This document shows positions 20,678-31,109 of a stretch of 64,000 nt of DNA, piece by piece. The translations under genes were made by a program, and so were the position numbers. How positions within the stretch are numbered: the stretch's first letter is position 1; the number at the start of each line of letters is the position of its first letter. The DNA comes from Alternaria dauci (lineage: Eukaryota > Ascomycota > Dothideomycetes > Pleosporales > Pleosporaceae), in NCBI RefSeq assembly GCF_042100115.1, contig NC_091277.1, positions 744,001 to 808,000 on the forward strand, written 5' to 3'. The notes below the pieces were generated by a model, which was not told where the DNA came from, searched no databases, and saw nothing but the letters and a program-made list of their open reading frames with translations.

Positions 20678-22214
20678 ATGGAAATTTCTCAATGTGCTGT
20701 TCCCGCTGTCTACGTCCTGATCTTCTTCCTCGGCTATCCATCACAATGGCTGTTGATGCATCTGGAGCCCGCTCCACTCTCAAAGAATGAGCTCATCGCG
20801 TCGAATGTCATCTTGGTGTTGATCTTAATCACATACACGAAGAGTGTCTTTGTTGATGCAGGGACGATACCGAAAGATTGGGCTGGGAAGCAAGAGTTGG
20901 GTGGGGAAAAAGGGCAGGGAAATGTTGCTGATCTGTCAGGCAAAGAGACCGGAGTAGACGGCACAGGAAAGAGCCGGAAATGGTGTCGAAAGTGCGACGC
21001 TGCAAAACCTCCTCGAGCTCATCACTGTAAGGAATGTAAAAGGTAGGTTTTCATCTTCTATCTCGCTTCGAGATTCATAATCTGCTGCATCTCGAACGGA
21101 CCCAATCTACCACGTAGCGACATGGTAATCGTCACCTCGGCACCAACAGACTACCCAAAAACACCAATAAGCCTGGCTGACAACTACCAGATGCATACCC
21201 AAAATGGACCACCACTGCCCTTGGACAAACAACTGCGTCAGCCACACGACGTTCCCCCACTTCATCCGTTTCCTCTTCTATACTACAATAGGACTCTCGC
21301 TCCTCCAGTCATTCCTCTTCACTCGCCTCTCTCATATATGGTCCAATCTAGACATGCCCTCCTACCTCGGCCCCTCCCCCTTCCAACTAGGCCACCTATT
21401 CGCCGTCCTAATAACAAACTCAATCACCCTCTTCGTCCTAGGCGTCCTCCTGCTCCGAAACATCTGGTGCCTCGCCATCAACCAAACAACAATCGAAGGC
21501 TGGGAAATCGAACGTCACAAGACCCTCCTACGCCGTGCTCGCCAATACGGCGGCTACCTTACCACCCCAGAAGGCACCAAGATGCGGATCCGGAAGCAAG
21601 AGTTCCCGTACGATATCGGCATCTGGTCCAACATTGTACAGGGCATGAACTCGAGGAACCCAATCAACTGGCTTAACCCTTTTGCTGCTACACCCATTTT
21701 GACGAGTGGACTGAGTTTTGAGACGAATGGCTTTGAGGATGAGGGTACGGTTTGGCCGCCCCCGGACCCGGATCGGGCGTACAGAAGGAATGCGACGGCA
21801 GTCAATGCGGATGCGTTTCGGTATGCGGAGTCGGAGTTGAATGCAGAGGATACGGTGGCTGCTTTCAAGGCGAGGCAGGCGGAGGATGCGGTGAGGAGAA
21901 GGAGACCTTATGCCGAAGCGGTGGATAGAGATGAGGATGATGGTGAATTGAGGAGAAGTGAAGAGGACTTTGCATACGGAGATGATGCGAGTGACGACGC
22001 TGTGGACGAAGAAGAAGAAGAAGAGTCTGAGAGGAGCAAAGGTGGCAAGGGGAGAGAAGGTGAGGCAGCGTGGCGAAATTCAGAGGGCGAACGATTAAAG
22101 GACTTTGGGGTGGATGAAGATGTGGAGTTCTATGACGAGCAAGACGACGACTTGCCATTGAGCGAACTTATTGCTCGAAGAAAGGCCGCAGCCGCAGCCA
22201 CCGACAGTCACTGA
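20678..22214 (+). CDS. pfa4: PFA4, DHHC palmitoyltransferase
   Basis: Two exons (20678-21042, 21191-22214) give 462 residues. The protein starts MEISQCAVPAVYVL, with two membrane segments before the cysteine-rich domain (WCRKCDAAKPPRAHHC, then RCIPKMDHHCPWTNNC), and has two more after it. The catalytic DHHC is at about residues 128-131. Pfa4 is the ER S-acyltransferase that palmitoylates chitin synthase Chs3 in yeast. The 148-bp intron interrupts the cysteine-rich domain and is about three times longer than the other introns here; its removal recreates an Arg codon and the CIPKMDHHC core. The C-terminal third is long, acidic and low in complexity (a run of Glu near residue 400), typical of the filamentous-fungal form. 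Confidence 0.94.
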
Positions 22215-22695
22215 AAGGGCGAACACATGACATCAACATCACTCCCATACGTGCACGGCAATGCGTCGCGAAAAAGATGGTATTGTGTCCCAGAATATAA
22301 TGAATGTTGTGAAGCTCGTGTGAGCAAGAATAAAGATCTAGACCAGTAATCCAGTGAAGAGCAAGAATCGAAAAGGTATCGCGGTTGCCCATGTGTGTCC
22401 TGTCCTACTCCAGCCGATCGTCGTCCTTTTCGTAGCAAGATCCTTGGGTGAGATCCAGCAATAGATTGGTGTACATCCGTTCCACGCCTCAAAACCTTAA
22501 ACATGTTCCTCCGACTGTGAGCGACAGTAACGCGTTTGTGACAATCTGACCATAACAATGGTATCAATGTTCCCATCTCTTCTTCACCCATTTGAGATCT
22601 TCTTCCTTTCCGATGGTCCGTGCGCAGTACAATTGCTCTGTGCAATATCTGCTCCATTCTTCTGGTTCCGGGATGACCATCGGAGCCCGAATCGA
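22215..22695. other. Convergent 3' region between PFA4 and HAP3
   Basis: This stretch of 481 bp lies between two stops. A long minus-strand open frame crosses it in a frame other than HAP3, but it is a shadow without family resemblance. I see no RNA gene or repeat. Confidence 0.4.
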
Positions 22696-23740
22696 CTAGT
22701 AATCGTTCCCGTTTCCGTTGTGGACCGTGTATCCAAAGGCGGTGCCGTCTTCGGCCATTTCGGAGTCGCCGCTCAGTACATGCTGTTGACTCTCTGGGCC
22801 TGCGGGCCCGCCGGACCCGGATGAACCGAACTGCCCAGTGGGTGGCTTGTTCTGATTTGCGAGGAGGGTCTCGTACCACCAATCAATACCAATAGTTCAG
22901 ATAAACGTTTCGGCCAAATAGTAGGCAACAAAAGAAGGACAGAAGGGGGGCTAAGAAAAGTTGGCAGCTTACTTCGCGATACCTGGATAGGTAGATTTTG
23001 AGGGCTTCCGAGTAGTTCTCGAAGCCGAGTGAAGTCATGGCAAACAGGATATCCTCCCCGTTGACCGTCTTGCGCTTTTCCTGCTGGCATTTTTCGGATG
23101 CTAGCGAGACAGTCAGCTGGTGTATCAAACAGGCTCAGAGGAAGATATACCCTCGCTGGTGATGAACGAGATGAACTCGCTCACGCACTCCTGCATGCAT
23201 TCTTTGGCTTCTTTGGCTATCTTGGCATTGTCGGGGAGCGCCATCTTCATGATTCGGGCGACTGGAGCAAAATTACGTATGTTAGCATCGGAAGCGGTAC
23301 TGTTATTTGTGTTTGTGCTCTTTGGCGTAGACAGTGGCGGAGAAATGGACGAGTGTGGAGAAGAGGACGACATTCCGTTGGCTGCACGCCGGCCGTTTTC
23401 CAGGCACACAGAGACGCTGAGTGGCTTGCGGCAGGTACAGCCTTCGGTGATTCGACGCAGAGATGCGCGAGTGGAGGAATTGTCGGCATCCAGAGACGCC
23501 CGTTGGAGCAATCTGTCGACGTGCAGGCTGGAGCGAAACCGAGCGCAAATCAAAGGAGCGGGAAGCGGCAAGGGAAATAGACGTACCATTGGCGATTGGA
23601 AGCCATCGGTCCTGCTCCTTGACCTCGAATTCGTAACCTATCTGAGCTGTGTTCTCCTCTGTGTTCCTGTCCATGGGCTGTTCTTCGTCAGGCGACTGGG
23701 CTGGTTCCACACCCTCCTGTTTTGGGGGAGAGGCCGACAT
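22696..23740 (-). CDS. hap3: HAP3 / NF-YB subunit of the CCAAT-binding complex
   Basis: Four exons (23587-23740, 23151-23261, 22973-23100, 22696-22869) give 188 residues. The histone-fold core is unmistakable: [51 protein letters not shown], and [19 protein letters not shown]. With Hap2 and Hap5 (and HapX in fungi) it binds CCAAT boxes and controls respiration, iron and redox genes. The N-terminal ~40 residues are acidic and low complexity; the C-terminal tail is Gly/Ser/Gln-rich and ends GNGNDY. The last acceptor is uncertain: ACGAG/ACC was used, but the AAATCAG 18 nt further on is also in frame and would drop six residues. Intron 1, of 325 bp, is by far the longest in the window. Confidence 0.95.
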
Positions 23741-25617
23741 ATTATCGGTTGCCTGCCTGGGAGCGTATGCGCTGGCGACTGTTCCGTTGGCGACCACGTC
23801 ACTGGGAGAGACGACGGCACAACTTGGCGGCCGAGTATGCAACCTGCGGTCAGTGGTGTAACGAGAGGGCTGGCGAGCGAAGGGGTTAGTGGCATGCAGC
23901 AGGCAGCATGGGATGCAGCTAACGTACGTGGGGAGCGGCGACAGCGGAGGGCACGGCGCAAGGGAGCGTCGTGTGAACGACTACGACTCGTCGTGACGCC
24001 GGGGGCTGCTTGCGCTGCTGGCGTTACACGTGCAATGGAGCTGGCGGGAGCGAGCAGCGGCGCGCGATGGTGGCAGGGCAGACGCGACGGCGATCGGGGC
24101 AGTTGCGACACAGCGTGATGTTTGTGTATGACGGTCGGCGGCACGATATCGTGTGCGACGCGGGCGATTCACTGGCCGTGTCGTGAGAGTAGCGGTGGGA
24201 CGATATGCAGGTGAGAGTGGCAGCTAGCAGGCCGTGGGCCGGGTTGGATCAAGGGCGTTATTCGGGCGCAGTTTGGGCCTGAGTGTTGGCAATGGCGACT
24301 TGACGTCGCGACGTTGGAGCGATGAATGACGCGCCTACCAATAGGAGCGCAAGGAGAAGATGGGGGGAGGATGGAGCTTGGACGGGCGATAGCGCGTTGG
24401 TGCGTGGAGAGATGGTGGATTTGGCATTTACGACTGCGAGCGAATCGAATTTGGGGCACAGGGAGAAACTCGGCCGCCCGCAACCAATCCCGGCCCGTGC
24501 CGACCGAACCATGCGAGACTTTCTCGAGCATTCCTTTCGCAGCACAGCAGAAACAGCAACAGCAGCGACATCCAACCTCGACCTCATCCTCGGACCATCT
24601 ATCTCAACGCTCTTACAAGACATGTCCTGTGAACATTCGGACCGGTCGCATCATCGGCATACCGTCTGTTTGGAACCCTGCCTACTGCAGACCCCCTCAG
24701 GCTAGCTGGCGATCCTGTATGCGAGTCGCATCAGCAACTATCATTCGGCAGCCCTACCAACACCACCCCACGTCCGACATCTCTGCCGCGTCGTCACCAC
24801 TGCAGCCACAGATGACATTCGACATTGAATTTCTGTCGTTGAGACCTCCTCCTGGCATCATCCCAGCTGTCGCCGACGTCAGTCTTCGTCCCTGTTTGTT
24901 GGGCCCTTGTACACGTTCCCTACAGCCTTGCTCCAGCGTCACTGAGCCAACACATGCGATGACGGTCAAACCAGCCACTAACGACTCAACCCCCCGACCG
25001 TTCGTCATGCTCTGTGAAGACTTTGCCGGTAGCCTATAAGCTACGTGTCCGATTTCATGGGTGAGATGGTGCAGATCAGTGCGTCGGTTTGAGTAGGAGC
25101 CGACTGGACAACGCATCTTGCAGAAACCCCTGGGTTTGGGAGCACGTGCCGAGACAACGGCCGAGTCCTAGATTCGTCACTGTGGTAAGCCCTTACGTAG
25201 TTGGGATTTTGTGGGGCTCTTCAGATTGCATATGGACATTATTGGCACAACAGCAGCTGAGTGCCCATCTATTCGTATCTGTTGTGGCTGGTTTAATCGT
25301 GTAATTCATTCTCTCGCATAATTGTGTGAGTTGTACTACACGATTCATATAGGCCTTGTTCACCGGTAAGCCTTCACTTGCCGTCAAGAGGCTACCATTC
25401 TGCTGTGGCATGCTGTGCAAGGTCGAAACATGGAGAGACCCAATTACGGCCGTAGATCCCGTCATGAAGCACACAAGACTCTCACGGCCATTCTGCATTT
25501 ATCCCAGTTCCATTACCAGAGATATCGCCGTCGTACTCGTCTGCATCATCTCATGTGGCTCCCAGCGTATGCCGTGTGCCCGTCCTGTCAAAAGGTCGTT
25601 GCATGACTAGTGCCCTT
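23741..25617. promoter_or_regulatory. Long HAP3 upstream region with two CCAAT boxes
   Basis: Nearly 1.9 kb lies between the HAP3 start and the prefoldin stop, the longest gene-free stretch in the window. The part next to HAP3 is GC-rich and the more distant part is AT-balanced. Open frames up to 332 codons are overlaps or shadows with no family resemblance. CCAAT sequences occur on the plus strand at 24338-24342 and 24484-24488, about 600 and 745 bp upstream of the HAP3 ATG. No RNA gene was seen. Confidence 0.35.
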
Positions 25618-26325
25618 TTATTGTCCCGGTTGTTGGACGACTTGGACATTGTTCTTCTTCTGTAGCGGCAGAATTAGTCGTGTGACCTCAAAATAGAAGC
25701 CCATGTCAGGATTCAAGCGCACTGGAGACGTACCTTCCACTTCTCCATCTCATCTTGCTTTGACTTGTACTGCTTGACTAACTCTTCCAGTGCCTGCTTC
25801 AGACCATCTGAATTGGTCTGTAGGATCGGCACCACGTCCTTGACCGTTCGTTCAGTCAAGACACCGTTGATCATGCGGAAGCATTTCCGGTCTCCTGGCA
25901 GTGGTTGCAGCGTCTCCAAGACAAGTCTGGTGTTTGTCAGTATTTCCTATGTTGTCACGGGGATATGGAGCGGTGTGGTAGCACTGGAAGGACCAAGTCA
26001 TGGAGTGATGCAAGGCTGGCGCAAGGGAGAAGCGGTGTAAGAAGGTTTGCGAGATATTGCGTAGCGTGGCTTCATACTCGTGATGAGGTCTAAACTTACT
26101 TGTGTTCTTCAGTCTCTTGTTCGATATCGCCAATCTTTGAGGCAATCGTTTGAAGTGTGTTCTTTGCATACAATCAGTTTGCGTAGTCCACTAGAGTACC
26201 ATCTTTCCTGACCTTGTAGTTTTGATATGTTGTTTGGAGCTCTGTTTCCAGGTCAGCAAGTCCGACAGGATCGACTATTGCCACTATGTACCTTGCTGCT
26301 TCTTCAGCTGTTGTTGAGACGCCAT
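25618..26325 (-). CDS. gim4: Prefoldin subunit 2 (PFD2/GIM4)
   Basis: Five exons (26292-26325, 26213-26241, 26100-26161, 25734-25926, 25618-25659) give 119 residues, close to the 111 of yeast Gim4. Prefoldin is the hexameric cytosolic chaperone that hands unfolded actin and tubulin to CCT. This is a beta-type subunit: an N-terminal helix (LQTTYQNYKNTLQTIASKIG), the beta-hairpin region DRKCFRMINGVLTERTV, and a C-terminal helix ending EMEKWKKKNNVQVVQQ. Exon 2 is only 29 nt and exon 5 only 42 nt. All introns are GT-AG in phase (donors GTACAT, GTCAGG, GTAAGT, GTACGT). The gene is divergent from CMC2. Confidence 0.94.
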
Positions 26326-26714
26326 ATTGACAATGCGATTTTTTGATGTGTACTCTGGGAGGAGCACGTCGACGGCGGTTGCGGGGAACTCGGAGGAGAA
26401 AGAAGATTCTTGACTCAATGCGTGGTACACACGCCAAAAGAGGAAAGAAACAGGTGAGGTTCAGCGAAGAGTAAAAGAACGCGACACGAGTAGAATAGAG
26501 TTCCCACACCAGTCTCGAGAGTTACGATATGAAGTGGCTTCCGCGTGAAGGCGTGCGCGCTCGGACGTACTTCACGAGATCTTCAATGATTCGTCGGCAA
26601 CTTCGACATCCCCAAGATCCCGCTCCGACTCAGTCCACCAGCACAACTTCATAGAGGACTCTCCAACATCCTAGTCAACTATCCTCGCAAAAAACAAAGC
26701 CTGCGCGCACTCAC
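26326..26714. promoter_or_regulatory. Bidirectional promoter region, PFD2 / CMC2
   Basis: 389 bp separate the two divergent starts. No TATA-like box or repeat was identified. The leader before CMC2 is pyrimidine/CA-rich with an ACA directly before the ATG, a favourable fungal start context. Confidence 0.45.
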
Positions 26715-27022
26715 AATGCATCCCCATCTCCACACCGAAGAAGTTCAAAAGAGTGCGCCACCCCTCCCTCTTTGCCAATCCTACGCCCGGCCTTTCTAAC
26801 ACCTGCCCACCAGACTGCGCAGATGTCGTCGCAGCGCTAGAAGAATGCCACAACCGCGGTTTCCTCTGGAAAGTGACAGGGAACTGCACCGATGCGAAAT
26901 ACAAAGTCAACATGTGCCTGCGCGGGCTAAGACTCGAGAAGACACGGGCGAATCGCGAGGCGGCCAAGGAGAAGAGGGAGAGGATACAGAAGGTGTGGAA
27001 GGAGTTGGACGAGAACAAATGA
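26715..27022 (+). CDS. cmc2: CMC2-type twin CX9C mitochondrial protein
   Basis: Two exons (26715-26751, 26814-27022) give 81 residues. The start MHPHLHTEE is the hallmark N-terminus of the Cmc2 family. Two CX9C motifs follow: CADVVAALEEC and CTDAKYKVNMC, which form the coiled-coil-helix fold oxidised by Mia40 in the intermembrane space. Cmc2 is needed for cytochrome c oxidase biogenesis. The C-terminus is a charged helix (AAKEKRERIQKVW). The 62-bp intron has a weak donor (AAAGA/GTGCGC) but a clear CTAAC branch site and CACCAG acceptor; joining restores VQKNCADVV as in relatives. Reading straight through without splicing would lose either the N-terminus or the first cysteine. Confidence 0.9.
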
Positions 27023-27280
27023 GCATGAGAAAGGAGAAAAGATGTGCGAAGGAGGTATTGTGCGCTTGTCCAGAGCGCACTGCGAGGAAGAGGAATTGCA
27101 TATGGATGGGAGTTTACGGATGCGATCATCAGAGAGCTTTCAGGCTTTTGTATTATATCACGGCAGTCATCAGGCGTTTCGGGAGCACTCAAACGCATTC
27201 ATGGATGATGATGATAATATTACTGCACAGGTAGCCCAGCATTTCCCTGCTAGAGCTACAAACTGCAACTCGAATAAACG

Positions 27281-28672
27281 CTACTCAATATCAGACTCAT
27301 CGCCAGACCTACCAGCGACTGGTGTAGTGCCGGCCAAGGGCGTTGTACCCAAACTGTCCAATCCCCTCTCCATGATCAAGCGGCCTCCTTCAACGCCGCT
27401 CGCCGGCAGCGCAGGAAGCCCTGACTCCTGGCGTAACTTTTCATACTCGTCGCCTGTTTTCTGCAGTTGCTCCTGGAGATACTTTTTCCGCTCTTCAATC
27501 CTGACCCTGTCGTCCCTGAGATCTTGCAGCTTCTGTAAGATCAAGTCCTTCCTCTGCTGCTTTGTCTGCATGTCGATTGTGAGGCCTTCGAGAACCTCGT
27601 CTAGGTCTGGCAGGGGCGTGATGCGCGGAGGGGTCTTGGTGCCGTCGTCCTCGTCTTCGATCTTCTGGCCGTACCGTCCAGCGCGTGCTTGGGCTGCTGC
27701 GAAAGCGGTGTTTCTCTCTTCTTCCGAGTCCTCTGTCCCATCGTCTCCTGAAGTACCCTCAGCGTCATTGATGAGTTCTGCCATCTCCGCGCGCCGTCTT
27801 CGTTGCGCTTCCCTTTCTGACTTGCGACCGAGCGCGATCTTGCCATCTTCAACAAAGTCGTCAAAGCCCTCTGCTATATCCTCATCCTCGTGTATCAGAC
27901 GCGTCTCTGCATATTTGTCCTTTGGCCGGAGAGAGATCTCATCCCTGTGTTGCCTGAACTCGTCCTCTCCCTGGTCGTCAGACGCCCATGCGCGATCCTC
28001 ATCGTCTAGAGCGTTCTCCTCGAGGGCCAAACGTCTTCTGCGCGCCTTCTTCTCCCGAATCTCAGCTTCTGTGGGGATTGCGGATGGCGTCTCGAGCGAA
28101 GCGCTAGGGCCAAATTTGGATGCGATGTCGAGGGCTGGCGTCTCTTCTTGGTCGTCGGCAGACAAATTCAAGTCCCGAGGTGTGGATGGCGTTGAATTGC
28201 GCAGCTCTGCTATGTAATCCTTGCTATATTCGGTTGGTCGCGCGGCTTCTGGTACGAGGGGCGAACGTGCTCGCAGTTGCGCACTCTTCTCCAGGGCTAT
28301 GCGACTGAGATTCGCTTTTTTCGGGGTTGAAACGGCTGCGTCGCTCGAGTCGGTGCCATCGGTTGCGTCTCCGCTTGGGCCAAAAGACACCCGTATGGAT
28401 GAGCGCTTCTTCGCTTTACCAATCGTTGGCCGCTTGACGACTACAAGGCCAGTTAGTACAAAGCCACCTGAGTCGCCAGCTTTCAGGTTGGCCTGGAGAC
28501 ATTCGCTGTGAGTTTCCCCAACGTCAGAAAGGCCGGCAATTGCGATGATTCGTGACTAACCTGTCGGCTTCTGTACTTCACTCTGCGAGTTGTTTGCGCT
28601 ATCGGCGGTGGATTCGTCGTCGTCGTAGCTGCCAATCTTGCGCGCGACACGTGTAGAACTGGATCGCTTCAT
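27281..28672 (-). CDS. ntr2: NTR2-type (GCFC-like) spliceosome disassembly factor
   Basis: Two exons (28561-28672, 27281-28440) give 423 residues. The basic N-terminus (MKRSSSTRVARKIGSY) leads to VKRPTIGKAKKRSSIRVSFG, then the core motif PTEAEIREKKARRRRLA. That motif is shared by the NTR2 / GC-rich-sequence-binding-factor group that assists Prp43 in dismantling the spliceosome. Acidic stretches and a coiled-coil segment (LILQKLQDLRDDRVRIEERK) occupy the C-terminal half. The intron is GT-AG with a CTAAC branch site. The protein is shorter than full GCFC-domain proteins such as PAXBP1, which argues for NTR2 rather than those. It is divergent from SmG with a 277-bp shared promoter, so two splicing genes may be co-regulated. 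Confidence 0.8.
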
Positions 28673-28949
28673 GGTAAGGACTGTTATGCAGGAAGTCTCT
28701 CTATCACACGGAAATCAGAGGTATGGTGTGGAAGAGATGCATTCCCACGCACATGTCGTGGCTGCCGCCTACGCACGGGCCCTCCGCAAAATCCCATGGA
28801 GCTATCCCACCACCACGCGCAACGCTGCTCTTGCTAACACCACGCGCGTCTTTAGCTCACCAACGATCAACACTGGCAAAGTAACTTGAAGTCGTCACCA
28901 GAAACTCGTACCGACAGATCCAAGCTCAAAACAGATTATACCCGCCAAG

Positions 28950-29355
28950 ATGCCTCAAGCACAGCCGGAACTCAAGAAGGCAAGTCCACAACGCCGACAT
29001 GTACCTACAGATGCTAACCTTGAAAAGTACCTCGAGAAGCGCGTTCTTGTTCAGCTCAATGGTAGTCGCAAGGTCATGGGAATCCTTCGTGGATACGATG
29101 TATGTATCTCCACTTCACACCGCTTGTAGACTCAGCTAACGTTGCGCAGGTCTACCTGAACATTGTACTCGACGAGGCGCTAGAAGAGAAAGCTGGCGGC
29201 GAGAAGGTGCGCATCGGCATGGTCGTTATCCGAGGAAACGCCGTGGTCATGCTTGAAGTATGCAGTCCCAAGTCGAGAAGGGATACAAGTAAAAGCTAAC
29301 CAAATCGCAGGCGCTTGACCGCATCAACCAGGATGTACCCAAGATCGGACGATAA
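28950..29355 (+). CDS. SNRPG: SmG, core snRNP Sm protein G
   Basis: Four exons (28950-28979, 29028-29099, 29150-29257, 29311-29355) give 84 residues, the size of SmG. The Sm1 motif is YLEKRVLVQLNGSRKVMG with GILRGYD, and Sm2 is VVIRGNAVVMLEALD, where the RGN triplet contacts the RNA. SmG is one of seven Sm proteins that ring the U-rich site of U1, U2, U4 and U5 snRNAs. Intron 1 is a 48-nt GC-AG intron: the donor reads AAG/GCAAGT, a textbook GC donor, with CTAAC and an AAAAG acceptor. No GT donor nearby gives a workable intron, because the only phase-compatible one would leave 27 nt. Introns 2 and 3 are ordinary GT-AG. Confidence 0.95.
28980..29027 (+). other. GC-AG intron 1 of SmG
   Basis: 48 nt, GCAAGT donor after exon AAG, CTAAC branch site at about 29014-29018, acceptor AAAAG. 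Its removal joins the conserved ELKK to YLEKRV. Confidence 0.88.
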
Positions 29356-29817
29356 AAGACGAGATGCGCAAGCGACGAGTAACACGGCATTTGTGGTACA
29401 CGGAACGACGACAAGAGCGAGGCAGATGGCAGAATCAAGGCATTGCAAGGCGCATGGGCGTTTAAGGCGCGAACACTTACGGGTATGCCTCATCGGGCCC
29501 CTTTTTTACGCCTGCTCATCCAGAGCACTACAATCACGGAGGACATCTTGCGAAATATGTGTTGACATTTTCAAATTTACAGGACAATATTGTACCCATA
29601 CAATACCAGCTTTGGGCAACTTTCTGGGACAAAGATGGGCTTGGATCTCGATAAAAGAACCTGGTAGAGAAAAGTGCAAAGCAGCCCGGCCATTTCTATC
29701 TCCAGAGTCAGAGAAATCAACAAACCGCCTTTACAGCTCCCAGATGACGTTATTTTAAGACAGCTCTAGCGCATTTGATATTGATTCGCTGATGCATAGC
29801 TCACACAGATCATAGGA
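29356..29817. other. Convergent 3' region between SmG and the kinase-like gene
   Basis: 462 bp between two stops, AT-rich near the right end. No gene, repeat or RNA recognised; a 147-codon plus-strand frame overlaps the SmG tail and lacks any family resemblance. Confidence 0.4.
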
Positions 29818-31109
29818 TTATAACTTGGCCTTCTCTTCCTGCCCGCTCTTCAACTCCTGCACGAGTCCCCATGCAATCTCCGCAAAGGGCTTCATCATGG
29901 CGGCATACGTCTGCGCCTGCGTGCTACTCGCTTGCCTCAATGCATACCGTGCCGCAATTCCTTGCGAGATGATGGCACTCCTATACGTGCTAAACGCGTC
30001 GCCCCAGGTAAGGTCAGGTCTTGGGTCCCAGCCGGCGACTTCCGAGTACCACGCAACTAGCTGATCGCGAGTAGGCAACCCGGGTGTAGCTCCAGGCCGG
30101 AAGTTCTCGTCCGCGCGCCCAATGGTCTTGGCGATTTCATTCGATGCCGTCGTATAGGGCGCAAGAAAGTTGTTCAGATCAGAGAGCGGGTGTCCAATGG
30201 TGCTCATTTCCCAGTCCAAGATACCAATCACCCTGGGTTCGGTCTTGTGAAAGATGAGATTATCGATCTTGTAGTCGCCGTGGACAAGGGTTGCGCGGTC
30301 TCTTGGCTGTGTCTTTGGGTCGCTGAAGAAGGCCACCATGTCGTCCTGGTGTGGTATCTTTCCTACAGGTTCACCAGTCTCCTTGTCTTTGGCGGAAGCT
30401 TGCGACTGGGAGATTGTGTTGAAGGTTGCGATTTGGCGGTTGTAGAAACTAGAGTTCTTGCCATACGATGAAAGGTTTACAGAAGATGGAGATATGCGGT
30501 GGAATTTCCCGAGCGTGATTATTGCAGAGTGCCACCTGAGGGTATTGTTTAGCACAGTGTTCTGTTTCTACATGATTTTGAGGGGTTCTTACATGCTTGT
30601 TCGCTCCTCGGGTGTTACGTCTGGGATTACGAAATCCTCAAAGATGCGCCCGTCGAGGAAGTCCATAATGTAGAAGTCGGTGCCGATGACGGCTTGGTCT
30701 TGACAGAGACATAGTGCGCGCGGAACAGGGACATCGGTGTTTTCCAGTGCGTGAATGATTCTGTACTCGCGATCGACTTTGTGCGCTGTCTACATAGCTT
30801 CAAGTTAGCTTACGATGACAGCCTTCTCGAGTAGAGAGCCTCATCATACCTTGGACAAGAGCTGACCCGGAGGCTTCTTCCTCAAAACGTATTTCTTTCC
30901 ATCCTTATCGGTCAACTGATACGTCGGATTTGATTGTCCGTGACCAAACTACGCCATCAGTTAGCTCTTGTTTCCCAACAAGGTACCCAACTGTTCTGGG
31001 ACAGACGCACCTGCTTCACGTCCAGCGGGACTTTGATCTCGGGTACATTTGCAGCGACATAGCGCTCCAACGAGGCGATGTCAATGGGTTGTCGTACGTT
31101 GCCGGCCAT
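29818..31109 (-). CDS. ACAD10/11-type aminoglycoside-phosphotransferase-like kinase
   Basis: Four exons (31011-31109, 30850-30948, 30593-30789, 29818-30535) give 370 residues. The N-lobe has [17 protein letters not shown] and [12 protein letters not shown], with the ATP-binding Lys. The catalytic loop is [14 protein letters not shown] and the metal-binding element is GILDWEMS, as in the APH/ChoK fold. The PPGQLL and [14 protein letters not shown] elements are typical of the kinase domain that is fused to acyl-CoA dehydrogenase in animal ACAD10/11. Here the domain stands alone, as is usual in fungi. The ACAD10/11 kinases are linked to phosphorylation of 4-hydroxy fatty acyl-CoAs; whether this homologue does the same is inference. 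No targeting signal is obvious, and the C-terminus ends KAKL. Confidence 0.88.

Noticed and set aside
23120..24118. 332-codon plus-strand open frame across HAP3
   Set aside because: It lies opposite the conserved HAP3 exons and introns and shows no domain; GC-rich DNA gives long chance frames.
24322..25039. Overlapping plus-strand frames of 127 and 237 codons upstream of HAP3
   Set aside because: No recognisable motif, odd composition (Trp/Arg clusters) and no splice support.
28980..29027. GT donor at 29001 for SmG intron 1
   Set aside because: It is phase-compatible but leaves a 27-nt intron and adds residues not found in SmG; the GC donor fits both size and family.
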